Source of the DNA: Microbispora corallina | GTDB lineage: Bacteria > Actinomycetota > Actinomycetes > Streptosporangiales > Streptosporangiaceae | Length of the DNA stretch: 64,000 bases | Assembly (NCBI RefSeq): GCF_016863035.1 | Contig: NZ_BOOC01000002.1 | Span: forward strand, 354,792 to 418,791 | Direction of reading: 5' to 3' | Part shown: positions 1 to 7,314 of the stretch, piece after piece | Layout of the letters: each line of letters starts with the position of its first letter | Numbering within the stretch: the stretch's first letter is position 1 | The notes under the pieces: generated by a model | Database searches by the model: none | What the model was told of the DNA's origin: nothing | Seen by the model: only the letters and a program-made list of their open reading frames with translations | Position numbers and translations under genes: made by a program

Positions 1-531
1 GGCGAGCACCAGGGGGCCGTCCCCCGCCTCGCTCCGCGTCCGTAACACCCCGAGCCCGGCGCCCACGCCCTGCGGGGAGCCGGAGGTGAGCACGGTGGCG
101 AGGTTCGGCAGGAGCCGCACGGCCCGCCAGGCCGCCTGGACGTCCGCGGCGTGGTCAACGGCGCGGTGGAACGTCCACGGGAGTGGGGCGACGGCGTGGA
201 TCAGCGCGTCGGTCGCCTCCCGGTCCACCGTCCCGTCGGCCGTCAGGAACCCGAAGACGAACCCGGCCGCGCCGGCCTCGGCCAGCTCCTTGACGTCCCT
301 GCGGAGCCGGTCCAGCTCCTCCGGCGTCACGGTGAACCCGGCGTTGCACCGGAGCATGACCATCTGCGGCAGCGCGCACTCCTCCGAGATCGCCGCGACC
401 AGGTCGGCCGAGGGGGTGAGCCCGCCCGCGCCCATGTCGGACACCACCTCGAGGCGGTCGGCCCCACCCTCCTCGGCGGCCGCGGCATCGCGCACGTCAA
501 GCGCGATCACTTCAAGGAGAGATCCGGTCAT
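1..531 (-). CDS. cutC: Copper homeostasis protein CutC, C-terminus cut off by window edge
   Basis: Reading the minus strand from an ATG at 531 gives an uninterrupted 177-codon frame that runs off the left edge. It begins MTGSLLEVIALDVRDAAAAE and continues with GGADRLEVVSDMGAGGLTPS, a VMLRCNAGF segment, GFVFGFLTADG and PWTFHRAVD, ending near LATVLTSGSPQGV. This order of TIM-barrel motifs matches the CutC family (PF03932), cytosolic proteins linked to copper tolerance whose enzymatic activity is unsettled. The canonical family has IRPR where this protein has LRCN. About 50 residues of the barrel's C-terminus are probably missing because of the window limit, not because the gene is broken. The gene stands alone; the next minus-strand gene upstream starts beyond 600. 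Confidence 0.85.
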   Translation of the reverse strand, partial: MTGSLLEVIALDVRDAAAAEEGGADRLEVVSDMGAGGLTPSADLVAAISEECALPQMVMLRCNAGFTVTPEELDRLRRDVKELAEAGAAGFVFGFLTADGTVDREATDALIHAVAPLPWTFHRAVDHAADVQAAWRAVRLLPNLATVLTSGSPQGVGAGLGVLRTRSEAGDGPLVLA

Positions 532-616
532 GAGGTGAACAGTATCGGGTGGCTTTGTTACGCCGTACGGCATCCACCCTGTTCAGGCTGGGATCAACTC
601 CTTGTCGGAAATCGTG

Positions 617-1228
617 TCAGAAGCGCGCCTCGGCCGCCTGGCGCGGGACGCGGACGTGCGCGCGGGCGGCGACCGGTCGCCGCTCCAGGAGCGTTCCCGA
701 GGCGCGCCGCTCGAAGAGCGCGCCGGAGGCCCGGTGCGGGAGGTCGACGGTGCGGACGTGCCGGAACCCCGCGTCCCGGTAGTACGCCTGCAGGCGCCGG
801 TTGTCCTTGGAGCAGTCCAGGCGCAGCCAGTGCCGCCCCTCGGCGTCGGCCCGCAGCCCGGCCCAGTCGAGCAGCGCCTCGCCGAGGCCCTGGCCCGAGT
901 GCGCCCGGCTCACGGCGAGCTTGTGGACGTAGAGCGCGTCGCCGGGACGGTCGGCGGGCGTCCAGAACTCGGGGTCGGCGTGGCCGTCGAGCGCCACGGT
1001 CGCCGCGGGGAGGCCGCCCCGGCCGTCGTCCAGCAGGTACAGGACCCCCTCCCGGATCAGCGGCTCGATGCGCTCCGCGGGGAAGCCGTCCGCCGGCCAC
1101 TGCCGTACGCCCTGGGCGTCCAGCCAGTGGGCCGTGTCGGCGAGCAGGGCGAGGACGGCGGGCAGGTCGTCCGGGACGGCGCTGCGCAGCGTGAGCTCGG
1201 CGAGGAGGTTCAGGGTGGTCGCGGGCAT
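617..1228 (-). CDS. GNAT family N-acetyltransferase
   Basis: A 203-residue protein with one GNAT fold. N-terminal LTLRSAVPDDLPAVLALLAD is strand beta-1/helix alpha-1, LYVHKLAVSRAHSGQGLGEA (about residues 100-119) is the beta-4/motif-A acetyl-CoA pyrophosphate loop, and LRLDCSKDNRRLQAYYRDAG is motif B. The substrate cannot be read from sequence; relatives acetylate small amines, antibiotics or protein termini in the cytosol. The last 40 residues are an Arg-rich tail outside the core fold that contains a near-duplicated unit, ASGALFERR followed by ASGTLLERR. Start ATG chosen because the GNAT core begins within 12 residues. No operon partner: the upstream gene lies almost 300 bases away. Confidence 0.85.
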   Translation of the reverse strand: MPATTLNLLAELTLRSAVPDDLPAVLALLADTAHWLDAQGVRQWPADGFPAERIEPLIREGVLYLLDDGRGGLPAATVALDGHADPEFWTPADRPGDALYVHKLAVSRAHSGQGLGEALLDWAGLRADAEGRHWLRLDCSKDNRRLQAYYRDAGFRHVRTVDLPHRASGALFERRASGTLLERRPVAARAHVRVPRQAAEARF

Positions 1229-1514
1229 GCTTGGTCCTTTCGGTGCTGACGGCGTTCGGGCGATCGCGAAGAGTGACGACGCGAAGGCGCGCGGCCCCGC
1301 GTCGCGGACGGACTCAAGATCGCCTCAGGGCGCCCGGGGGCGGCGGGGCGAGGGAGGGCGGCGGGGTCGCGCCGGGCCGTCCCGCCGGCGCACGCGCGGC
1401 CGGGACGGCGGACGGTCGGGGGTCGGCGCGCGGGCGGCGGGCGGCCCCGGACCACCCCGGGGAGGGGAGGGCGGCCGGAGGCGTCCCCTCAGCGGCGAGG
1501 GCGCCCGGGCCTCG
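1229..1514. other. Extremely GC-rich intergenic stretch without a supported gene
   Basis: The space between the GNAT start and the GntR stop is dominated by CGG/GCC runs. All open frames in it are short, Arg/Gly/Pro-rich and lack motifs or ribosome-binding sites. It should carry the GNAT promoter and the end of the GntR transcript; I cannot place either with confidence. Confidence 0.5.
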
Positions 1515-2267
1515 TCAATGACGGTCCAGCTCGTATCGGATCAGGTGTTTGTCGGCGGGGAGCACCGACACGGCGACGCGCACGGGCGTGTCCTCCGTGT
1601 CGTAGCCGACCCGGACGTAGACGACGACGGGCGTGCCGGGTTCCAGCTGGAGCCGCGCCGACTCATCCGAGGTCGGCATACGTGCCGAGATATCGTCGAC
1701 AACCCTGACCTGGGGGTGTCCGAGCTCCTCCAGTACGCGGTTGGCGCCGCGCGTGATATCCCCCGGCCTGCCGATCTCCGAGTCCGCGACCAGGTCGAGC
1801 GGGAAGTAGGAGTCCAGCGTGTTGTACGGCTGGCCGTCCACGAACCGCAGGCGGCGGCGTACGACGGCGAGCGCCCCGTCGGCGAGGGCGAGCCGGGTGG
1901 CCACGTCCTCGGGGGGCTCCACGATGGACACCTCGATGCGCTGGTCGGCCGTCCGGCCCTCGGCCGTGACGGCGTGCACGAACGAGTCGAAGCGCGGCTC
2001 GCCCTGGTCCAGCGGCAGGAACTCGTCCTGGGGGCGCATGAGGAGAGGGCGCCTCTCGCGCACGAACGTCCCGCGCCGGCGCATCCGCAGGATGAGACCT
2101 TCGTTCTCGAGCTCACCGAGGGCCAGCCGCACGGTGTTGCGGCTGACGCCATGGGCCTCCATGAGGTCGGTCTCGGTCGGAATCTGGTCGCCTGGCGCGA
2201 GTTCGCCCGTGTAGATGGCCCTGCGTACCTCGGCGGCCACCTGCTGGTAGAGCGACGATCGTGCCAT
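1515..2267 (-). CDS. GntR family transcriptional regulator with UTRA effector domain
   Basis: A 250-residue regulator. The N-terminal winged helix (about residues 5-75) has LYQQVAAEVRRAIYTGELAP, GDQIPTETDLMEAHGVSRNT and VRLALGELENEGLILRMRRR, typical GntR features. The rest is a UTRA-type ligand domain (HutC subfamily) ending in VVVYVRVGYDTEDTPVRVAV. HutC members bind small metabolites and usually repress neighbouring genes; here the ligand is unknown. The start is supported by a GAGGAAAG ribosome-binding site just upstream. It is divergent from a small gene, and the shared promoter holds two TTTGTnCCAAC motifs that are good candidates for its own operator. Confidence 0.9.
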   Translation of the reverse strand: MARSSLYQQVAAEVRRAIYTGELAPGDQIPTETDLMEAHGVSRNTVRLALGELENEGLILRMRRRGTFVRERRPLLMRPQDEFLPLDQGEPRFDSFVHAVTAEGRTADQRIEVSIVEPPEDVATRLALADGALAVVRRRLRFVDGQPYNTLDSYFPLDLVADSEIGRPGDITRGANRVLEELGHPQVRVVDDISARMPTSDESARLQLEPGTPVVVYVRVGYDTEDTPVRVAVSVLPADKHLIRYELDRH

Positions 2268-2285
2268 CTTTCCTCAATCCACCCT

Positions 2286-2380
2286 TTTGTTCCAACAAAT
2301 CTAGAGGATCTCGGTCTTTCAAGAAACAACCCCTTGACCGGAGCGCATCCGGCCGCGCATTATCCAAACGTTGGTACAAA
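2286..2380. promoter_or_regulatory. Paired TTTGTnCCAAC motifs, candidate GntR operators
   Basis: The plus strand carries TTTGTTCCAAC at 2286-2296, which with the next bases forms TTTGTT-CC-AACAAA. The minus strand carries TTTGTACCAAC at 2380-2370. The two copies point towards each other in the divergent promoter of the GntR gene and the small gene, in a patch clearly richer in A/T than its surroundings. Autoregulation is inference. Confidence 0.5.
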
Positions 2381-2404
2381 TCCATCCAATGGGGGTGGGG
2401 CAGG

Positions 2405-2731
2405 GTGCTAGCGGTTCGTGCGGGTACGCCGTACTTGCCCTGGCGCGACCCCGGCGAGGCGACGCGACTGCTGCGTTACGCGTTGCATCGGCAGGGGTTC
2501 ACCCACACCTACCAGAGCAACGGGAACGGCATGTCAGTGCTGTCGGTATCCACCGACCTGACCGTCTGGTGCAAGAACGGGTCATTCGTGTGGCATGAGG
2601 GGGACGTGGTCGTGACCCACCCCTCGGACGACCCCGACGGCGCGACACGCCTGATCATGCGTCATTACAGGACGCCGGAGCGGCCGTCCGAGGAGGAGGA
2701 CGACGGCTCCCCGCTGACTCCGCGCGATTGA
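2405..2731 (+). CDS. Small protein of unknown function next to GntR
   Basis: I do not recognise a named domain. A GTG at 2405, preceded by GGGGCAGG, gives 108 residues starting VLAVRAGTPYLPWRDPGEAT. The middle (TYQSNGNGMSVLSVSTDLTV, then WCKNGSFVWHEGDVVVTHPS) looks like alternating beta strands of a small compact fold, and the C-terminus is acidic (SEEEDDG). No membrane segment or signal peptide is visible. Coding bias fits the neighbourhood and the frame ends before two strong hairpins. A longer in-frame start at 2261 would read through the A/T-rich promoter and is unlikely. Divergence from GntR suggests common control. Confidence 0.6.
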   Translation: MLAVRAGTPYLPWRDPGEATRLLRYALHRQGFTHTYQSNGNGMSVLSVSTDLTVWCKNGSFVWHEGDVVVTHPSDDPDGATRLIMRHYRTPERPSEEEDDGSPLTPRD

Positions 2732-2739
2732 ACGAGGTC

Positions 2740-2765
2740 TCGACCCCAACCCTCGCCGGGGTCGA
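2740..2765 (+). terminator. Hairpin after small gene
   Basis: TCGACCCC (2740-2747) pairs with GGGGTCGA (2758-2765) across a 10-base loop. It is itself bracketed by the direct repeat CGAGGTCTCG. It lies just after the small gene's stop codon. Confidence 0.5.
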
Positions 2766-2784
2766 GGTCTCGCGCCGGGGCGGT

Positions 2785-2823
2785 ACGCGTCCTGGCGGGT
2801 CCCCCACGCCCGCCAGGACGCGT
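2785..2823 (+). terminator. 15-bp perfect stem-loop terminator
   Basis: ACGCGTCCTGGCGGG (2785-2799) pairs perfectly with CCCGCCAGGACGCGT (2809-2823) over a 9-base loop. There is no U-tract, as is common for actinomycete terminators. It should stop read-through from the small gene before the flavin reductase. Confidence 0.7.
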
Positions 2824-2963
2824 TGCCGTGACCGGGCCCGGGAGTCCATTCGCCCCGATGGGGAATGCACGTACCCGAAGTCGCCTTGAAACTTATTTGG
2901 AGGCCCTGTGCCGTCCGGGCACGGTTCCGGGCGGCGGCCGGCGGCGACGGAGGAGGCCCGCGC

Positions 2964-3497
2964 ATGAGCACCCATGTGGCCCGCAGGCTCGGCCATGACG
3001 GGGCCCGGACGCTGTCGACCGTGCACCCCCAGCACTTCCGGGCCGTCCTCGGCCGGTTCGCCACCGGCGTCGTGGCGATCACCGCGATCGACCCCGGCAC
3101 GGGAGAGCCGTGCGGCCTGGCGGCCAACTCCTTCGCCTCGGTGAGCCTCGACCCGCCGCTCGTCTCGTTCTGCGTCGCCCACACCAGCACGACCTGGCCG
3201 CGCCTGCGCACGGCCCGTGGCCTGTGCGTGAACGTGCTCGCCGACCACCAGCACCAGGTCTGCGCCCGCCTCGCCTCCAGCGGCGGCGACAAGTTCGCGG
3301 GCCTGACGTGGACCCTCTCCCCCGGCGGCGGCCCGGTCATCGACGGGTCGCTCGCCTGGATCGACTGCACCGTCGAGGCCGAGCACGTCGCGGGCGACCA
3401 CGTGATCGTCGTCGCGCGGGTCCACGGCCTCGACCGCCACGAGGACGGCGGCCCGCTGGTCTTCTTCCGCGGCGGGTACGGCACCTTCCAGCCCTAG
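2964..3497 (+). CDS. Flavin reductase-like domain protein (FMN-dependent)
   Basis: A 177-residue protein of the flavin reductase family (PF01613). HFRAVLGRFATGVVAITAID begins the split beta-barrel; GLAANSFASVSLDPPLVSFC is the family's FMN-binding stretch; WPRLRTARGLCVNVLADHQH and FRGGYGTF follow as usual. Such enzymes reduce FMN/FAD with NAD(P)H and often supply a two-component monooxygenase; no oxygenase partner sits beside it here. I chose ATG 2964 because it follows a purine-rich GACGGAGGAGG, while an earlier in-frame ATG has no such site. The SDR 74 bases downstream seems to have its own promoter. Confidence 0.85.
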   Translation: MSTHVARRLGHDGARTLSTVHPQHFRAVLGRFATGVVAITAIDPGTGEPCGLAANSFASVSLDPPLVSFCVAHTSTTWPRLRTARGLCVNVLADHQHQVCARLASSGGDKFAGLTWTLSPGGGPVIDGSLAWIDCTVEAEHVAGDHVIVVARVHGLDRHEDGGPLVFFRGGYGTFQP

Positions 3498-3570
3498 GTC
3501 GCCTCTGACGGGAACCGAACCCGCGCCGCGGTCCGGGACACGGGAACCGACCGGTCGGTATGCTGCGGCC

Positions 3571-4332
3571 ATGACTCTGTTCTCGGTGGAAGGCAAGACG
3601 GTCGTCGTCACGGGCGGCTCGCGCGGGATCGGCAAGATGATCGCCCGCGGGTTCCTCGACGCCGGCGCGACCGTCTACATCTCCTCGCGGAAGAAGGACG
3701 AGCTGGAGGCCACGGCCGCCGAGCTCGGCTGCCCGGCCGTCCAGGCCGACCTGTCGACCCCCGACGGCGTCGAGGCGCTGGCGGAGGCCGTGTCCTCCCG
3801 GGAGGACCGGCTCGACGTGCTCGTCAACAACGCGGGCGCGAGCTGGGGGGCGCCGCTGGAGGAGTATCCGGAGCACGCCTTCGACAAGCTCTGGAACATC
3901 AACGTCAAGGGCGTGTTCTTCCTGACCCGGCGCCTCCTGCCGCTGCTGCGCGCCGCCGCGTCGCCCGAGGACCCGGCCCGGGTGATCAACATCGGATCCA
4001 TCGACGGGATCCGGGTGCCGTTCATGGAGAACTACGCCTATTCGGCGGCCAAGGCGGGCGTCCACATGCTGACCCGGCACCTGGCCCACCAGCTCGCCGG
4101 CGAGTCGATCACGGTGAACGCCATCGCGCCCGGGCCGTTCGAGTCGAAGATGATGGCGTTCGCGCTGGACGACCCGCAGATGCGCGGCGCGATCGAGAGC
4201 AACGTGCCGCTGGGCCGCATCGGCCGGCCCGACGACATGGCCGGCGCCGCGATCTTCCTCGCCTCGCGCGCCGGGTCCTATCTCACGGGCGCGGTCATCC
4301 CGGTGGACGGCGGCCTGTCCACCCACGGCTGA
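3571..4332 (+). CDS. Short-chain dehydrogenase/reductase (RhlG/FabG type)
   Basis: A 253-residue classical SDR. TGGSRGIG near residue 14 binds NADP(H), and the basic residues SSRKK after beta-2 favour NADPH. VLVNNAGASWG is the NNAG motif, GSIDG holds the catalytic Ser, and YAYSAAKAG is the YxxxK active site. The C-terminus (LTGAVIPVDGG) closes the family pattern. It resembles the RhlG group of 3-oxoacyl-type reductases, but substrate is not decidable. A TATGCT box ends 6 bases before the ATG and a GGGACA box lies 18 bases before it, so the mRNA is probably leaderless. Confidence 0.9.
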   Translation: MTLFSVEGKTVVVTGGSRGIGKMIARGFLDAGATVYISSRKKDELEATAAELGCPAVQADLSTPDGVEALAEAVSSREDRLDVLVNNAGASWGAPLEEYPEHAFDKLWNINVKGVFFLTRRLLPLLRAAASPEDPARVINIGSIDGIRVPFMENYAYSAAKAGVHMLTRHLAHQLAGESITVNAIAPGPFESKMMAFALDDPQMRGAIESNVPLGRIGRPDDMAGAAIFLASRAGSYLTGAVIPVDGGLSTHG

Positions 4333-4354
4333 CCGCCGTCCCTACACTGCCTGC

Positions 4355-4822
4355 ATGGTTCAGGTCGCGGTGTGCGGGCCGGGCGAGTGCTCCCCGGAGG
4401 AGGCTGAGGCCGCCCGCGCCGTGGGCGGCCTGCTGGCCCGGGCCGGGGCGGTCGTCGTGTGCGGCGGGTACGGCGGGGTCATGGCCGCGGCCGCCGCGGG
4501 CGCCCGGGAGGCCGGGGGCACGGTGGTCGGCGTCCTGTCCGGGCGCGACCGGGCGGGCGCGAGCCCCGACCTCACCGTCGCCCTCCCGACCGGGATGGGC
4601 GAGGCCCGCAACGCGGTGATCGTGCGGGCCGCCGACGCGGTGATCGTGGTCGGCGGCTCGTGGGGGACGCTGTCGGAGCTGGCCCTCGCCATGCGGGGCG
4701 GCACCCCCGTCGTCACCCTGGGCGGCTGGCGGGTCGTCGACGCGTCCGGGGCGCCGGTGCCCGGCCCGGTGGCTGCCGCCGGGCCAGCCGACGCCGTGCG
4801 GCTGGCCCTGCGCGGGCGCTAG
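4355..4822 (+). CDS. TIGR00725-type LOG-like Rossmann protein
   Basis: A 155-residue single-domain protein. VVCGGYGGVMAAAAAGAREA and VIVVGGSWGTLSELALAMRG are the two glycine-rich loops of the TIGR00725 group, distant relatives of the LOG/lysine-decarboxylase-like nucleotide-binding fold. Proteins with the full LOG motif release cytokinin-type bases from nucleotides; this shorter group has no established reaction, and the PGGxGTxxE signature appears as GGSWGTLSE. TACACT ends 6 bases before the ATG with no Shine-Dalgarno, suggesting leaderless translation. Its stop overlaps the convergent ATP-grasp stop by 4 bases. Confidence 0.8.
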   Translation: MVQVAVCGPGECSPEEAEAARAVGGLLARAGAVVVCGGYGGVMAAAAAGAREAGGTVVGVLSGRDRAGASPDLTVALPTGMGEARNAVIVRAADAVIVVGGSWGTLSELALAMRGGTPVVTLGGWRVVDASGAPVPGPVAAAGPADAVRLALRGR

Positions 4823-5637
4823 AGCAGGTCGGCCAGGGCCCGGGCGAACAGGTCGGGGGCGGCCAGCTCGTACCCGAGGAACAGGTACGGCTCGGTCGCC
4901 TCCAGCTCCATCAGCACCGGCTCCCCGTCGGGCATGCGCACCACGTCGACCCGGGCGTACAGCAGCGGCCGCCCCACCTGCGCGAGCACCCGCTCGGCCA
5001 GCGCGAACTGGTCGTCGTCGGGGTCGCGCAGCGTCGCGCGGTTGTCGACGGTGATCTCGACCTCGGTCAGCATGGGGTGCCGCCGGACGGCGTGGCTGAA
5101 CTCGCCCCCGAAGTAGAGCATCGACAGCTCGCCCTCGTGCTCCACGGCCTCCATGTACGGCTGGACCATCACGGCCCGGCCCTCGCCGAGCAGCCGGTCG
5201 GCGTGGGCGCGGGCGGCGGCCCGGTCGGCGGTGCGGACGGTGTCCCGCGCTCCCGCGGAGACCGTCGGCTTGACGACGAACTCGGCCCAGCCGGGCAGCT
5301 CGTCCCCCGGGCGCGCCCAGTGGGTCGGCACGGTCGGCACACCGATGTCACGCAAGTACGACTTGTCGGTGTTCCACTCCAGCACCGAGGCGGGGTTGAA
5401 CAGCCGGGTGGCCGACTCGACGCGATGCGCCCAGGCGACGAACTCGTCGCGCCGCTCGACGTAGTCCCACACCGAGCGGACCACGGCGGCGTCGAACTGC
5501 GACCAGTCGACCCGCGGGTCGTCCCACACCACCGCGGTGCCCTCGATGCCGGCTCCCAGCCAGGCGGCGAGCGCGGACTCCCGCTCGTCGTCGAAGCGGG
5601 CGACGGGGTGGGCGGTGGTGACGTAGGCGACGTTCAC
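4819..5637 (-). CDS. ATP-grasp domain protein (RimK/glutathione-synthetase-like)
   Basis: A 272-residue protein with an ATP-grasp layout: an N-terminal Rossmann-like part (VNVAYVTTAHPVARFDDERE), the NTDKSYLRD linker, the ATP-binding FVVKPTVSAGARDT loop, MVQPYMEAVEHEGELSMLYF and the Mg-binding tail LLYARVDVV...LMELEATEPYLFL. Family members join a carboxylate to an amine or thiol using ATP. The fold resembles the cyclo-ligases seen in some cycloserine pathways, but no partner genes support that here. I start at GTG 5637, behind GGGAG; a 12-residue longer ATG start exists but adds unrelated residues. Confidence 0.75.
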   Translation of the reverse strand: MNVAYVTTAHPVARFDDERESALAAWLGAGIEGTAVVWDDPRVDWSQFDAAVVRSVWDYVERRDEFVAWAHRVESATRLFNPASVLEWNTDKSYLRDIGVPTVPTHWARPGDELPGWAEFVVKPTVSAGARDTVRTADRAAARAHADRLLGEGRAVMVQPYMEAVEHEGELSMLYFGGEFSHAVRRHPMLTEVEITVDNRATLRDPDDDQFALAERVLAQVGRPLLYARVDVVRMPDGEPVLMELEATEPYLFLGYELAAPDLFARALADLL

Positions 5638-5722
5638 TCGTGCTCCCGGCTCGGTGTCATCAGCGTCCAATGGTACGGACGTGTCACCGCTGCCCTGTCA
5701 CCCCGCCTGGGGCGGGCGGGGA

Positions 5723-7216
5723 TCAGAGCGCGCGCAGGCCGGTCAGCACCTCAGCCGCCGCCTGGCCGCACACCCGTGCCGCGCCGTGCGTGGCGATGTG
5801 CACCGCCCCCAGGTCCGTACGGCCGGGCAGGCCCATCTCCACGACGATCCCGTCGGGCCGGGCGGCCAGCATCCGCTCCAGCGTGTCCATCTGCCAGGGG
5901 TGCCGGTGGGCGTCCCGGACGACGATCACCAGGGGCCGGTCGGCCGCGCCGCCGAGGGCCGCGTCGGGGAGGCCGTCGTGGACGTCCGGCTCGCTGAGCC
6001 GGGTGACCGTGGTGCCGGGCAGCAGCTTGCTCAGCGGCTCGCCGGCGCCCCACGGCATGCCCTTGTCGATCGCGAGGTTGGTCTCGGGGGCGAGCTCGAC
6101 CACGTGCGGGGCGGCGGCCAGCGGGAGCACGCCGTCCACCGGCCCGCGGCGGGTGACCCGTACGGCCCGGCGGGCCGCGACCAGGCCGATGCGGTCGGGC
6201 TGGGCGGCGAGGGATGCCTCGGCGTGCCAGGTGGCCAGCGCCCGCACCCGCTCGGCGGCGTCGGCCAGCCGCTCCTCGGTCAGGCGGCCCTCGGCGACGG
6301 CGTCCGCGACCGCGTCCCTGATCAGGTCGAGGGTGGCCTCGTCGGCGTTCTGGCCGCCCACGCAGACGGAGTCGGCGCCGGCCGCCAGGGCGAGCGCGCT
6401 CGCGCCGCCGATGCCGTACTGACCGGCGACGGCCGCCATCTCGATGCCGTCGGTGACGATCATGCCCTCGAAGCCGAGCTCCTCCCTGAGCAGGCCGGTG
6501 AGGACGCGGGGGCTCAGCGTCGCGGGAAGCTCGTCGTCGTACGAGGTGACGAGCAGGTGGCCGGTCATGATCGAGCGCACGCCCTCGGCGATGGCGGCAC
6601 GGAACGGCCACAGCTCGACCTCGGCCAGCTCCTCGCGGCCGGCCGGCACCCGCGGCACCCCGTGGTGGGAGTCCACGGCCGTGTCGCCGTGCCCGGGGAA
6701 GTGCTTGGCGCAGGCGGCGACGCCGGTGGACTGCAGACCGCGGATCCACGCCGCGGTGTGCCGGGCGACCAGGCGGGGGTCGGCGCCGAACGACCGCAGG
6801 CCGATGACCGGGTTGTCGGGGTTGGAGTTGACGTCGGCGGCGGGGGCGAAGTCGAGGTTCACCCCCGCGGCCCGCAGGTCGCGACCGATGTCCCGGGCCA
6901 CCTGCTCGGTCAGGTCCTCGTCGTCGACGATCCCGAGGGCGTAGTTCCCGGGGCGGGAGCTGCCCGTGCGGGCCTCCAGCCGGGTCACCTCGCCCGCCTC
7001 CTCGTCGATGCCGACGAGGATGTCGGGGTTCTCGGCGCGCAGGGCCGCGGTCAGGTCGGCGAGCTGGGCCGGGGTGTCGACGTTGCGGGAGAACAGCACC
7101 ACCCCCGCCAGCCCGTCGGCGATCCGGCGCCGCACCCAGTCGGGCGGCGCCGTCCCCACGAAACCGGGCAGGAGGACCGTGTCGGCGAGCCGCAGCAGCT
7201 CGGGGCTCCGCTTCAT
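5723..7216 (-). CDS. Glycoside hydrolase family 3, beta-N-acetylhexosaminidase-like
   Basis: A 497-residue GH3 protein. The N-terminal barrel holds the NagZ-type motif AKHFPGHGDTAVDSHHGVP (the His-containing loop supplies the unusual Asp-His acid/base pair) and FEGMIVTDGIEMAAVAGQYG, whose Asp is the nucleophile. A C-terminal alpha/beta domain of about 160 residues follows, making it longer than cytosolic NagZ (about 340). It lacks a signal peptide, so it probably acts inside the cell on GlcNAc- or MurNAc-containing oligosaccharides from chitin or peptidoglycan recycling. A 19-bp palindrome 56 bases before the ATG is a probable repressor site. Confidence 0.85.
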   Translation of the reverse strand: MKRSPELLRLADTVLLPGFVGTAPPDWVRRRIADGLAGVVLFSRNVDTPAQLADLTAALRAENPDILVGIDEEAGEVTRLEARTGSSRPGNYALGIVDDEDLTEQVARDIGRDLRAAGVNLDFAPAADVNSNPDNPVIGLRSFGADPRLVARHTAAWIRGLQSTGVAACAKHFPGHGDTAVDSHHGVPRVPAGREELAEVELWPFRAAIAEGVRSIMTGHLLVTSYDDELPATLSPRVLTGLLREELGFEGMIVTDGIEMAAVAGQYGIGGASALALAAGADSVCVGGQNADEATLDLIRDAVADAVAEGRLTEERLADAAERVRALATWHAEASLAAQPDRIGLVAARRAVRVTRRGPVDGVLPLAAAPHVVELAPETNLAIDKGMPWGAGEPLSKLLPGTTVTRLSEPDVHDGLPDAALGGAADRPLVIVVRDAHRHPWQMDTLERMLAARPDGIVVEMGLPGRTDLGAVHIATHGAARVCGQAAAEVLTGLRAL

Positions 7217-7271
7217 GCTGTGGCGGAGCGGTCGGGAAGATCAGGGCAGCGCTCAGGCATGCCCGAAATCT

Positions 7272-7290
7272 AATAGGAAAGTTTCCTATT
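7272..7290. promoter_or_regulatory. 19-bp palindromic operator before the GH3 gene
   Basis: AATAGGAAA-G-TTTCCTATT: 9-bp perfect arms around one central base, A/T-rich in a GC-rich background. GAAA-N-TTTC cores are typical of MurR/RpiR-family sugar-phosphate sensors, which often control amino-sugar genes; no such regulator lies in the window. The site is between phoD and the GH3 gene, both on the minus strand. Confidence 0.7.
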
Positions 7291-7314
7291 CGCTAGTGGG
7301 GCTGGCCTGGGTTT

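Noticed and set aside
2740..2963. FMN riboswitch ahead of the flavin reductase
   Set aside because: No RFN-element consensus is visible; the structure is two simple terminator-like hairpins.
3337..4326. A 329-codon frame opposite the SDR gene
   Set aside because: Composition and lack of motifs show it is a shadow of the SDR.
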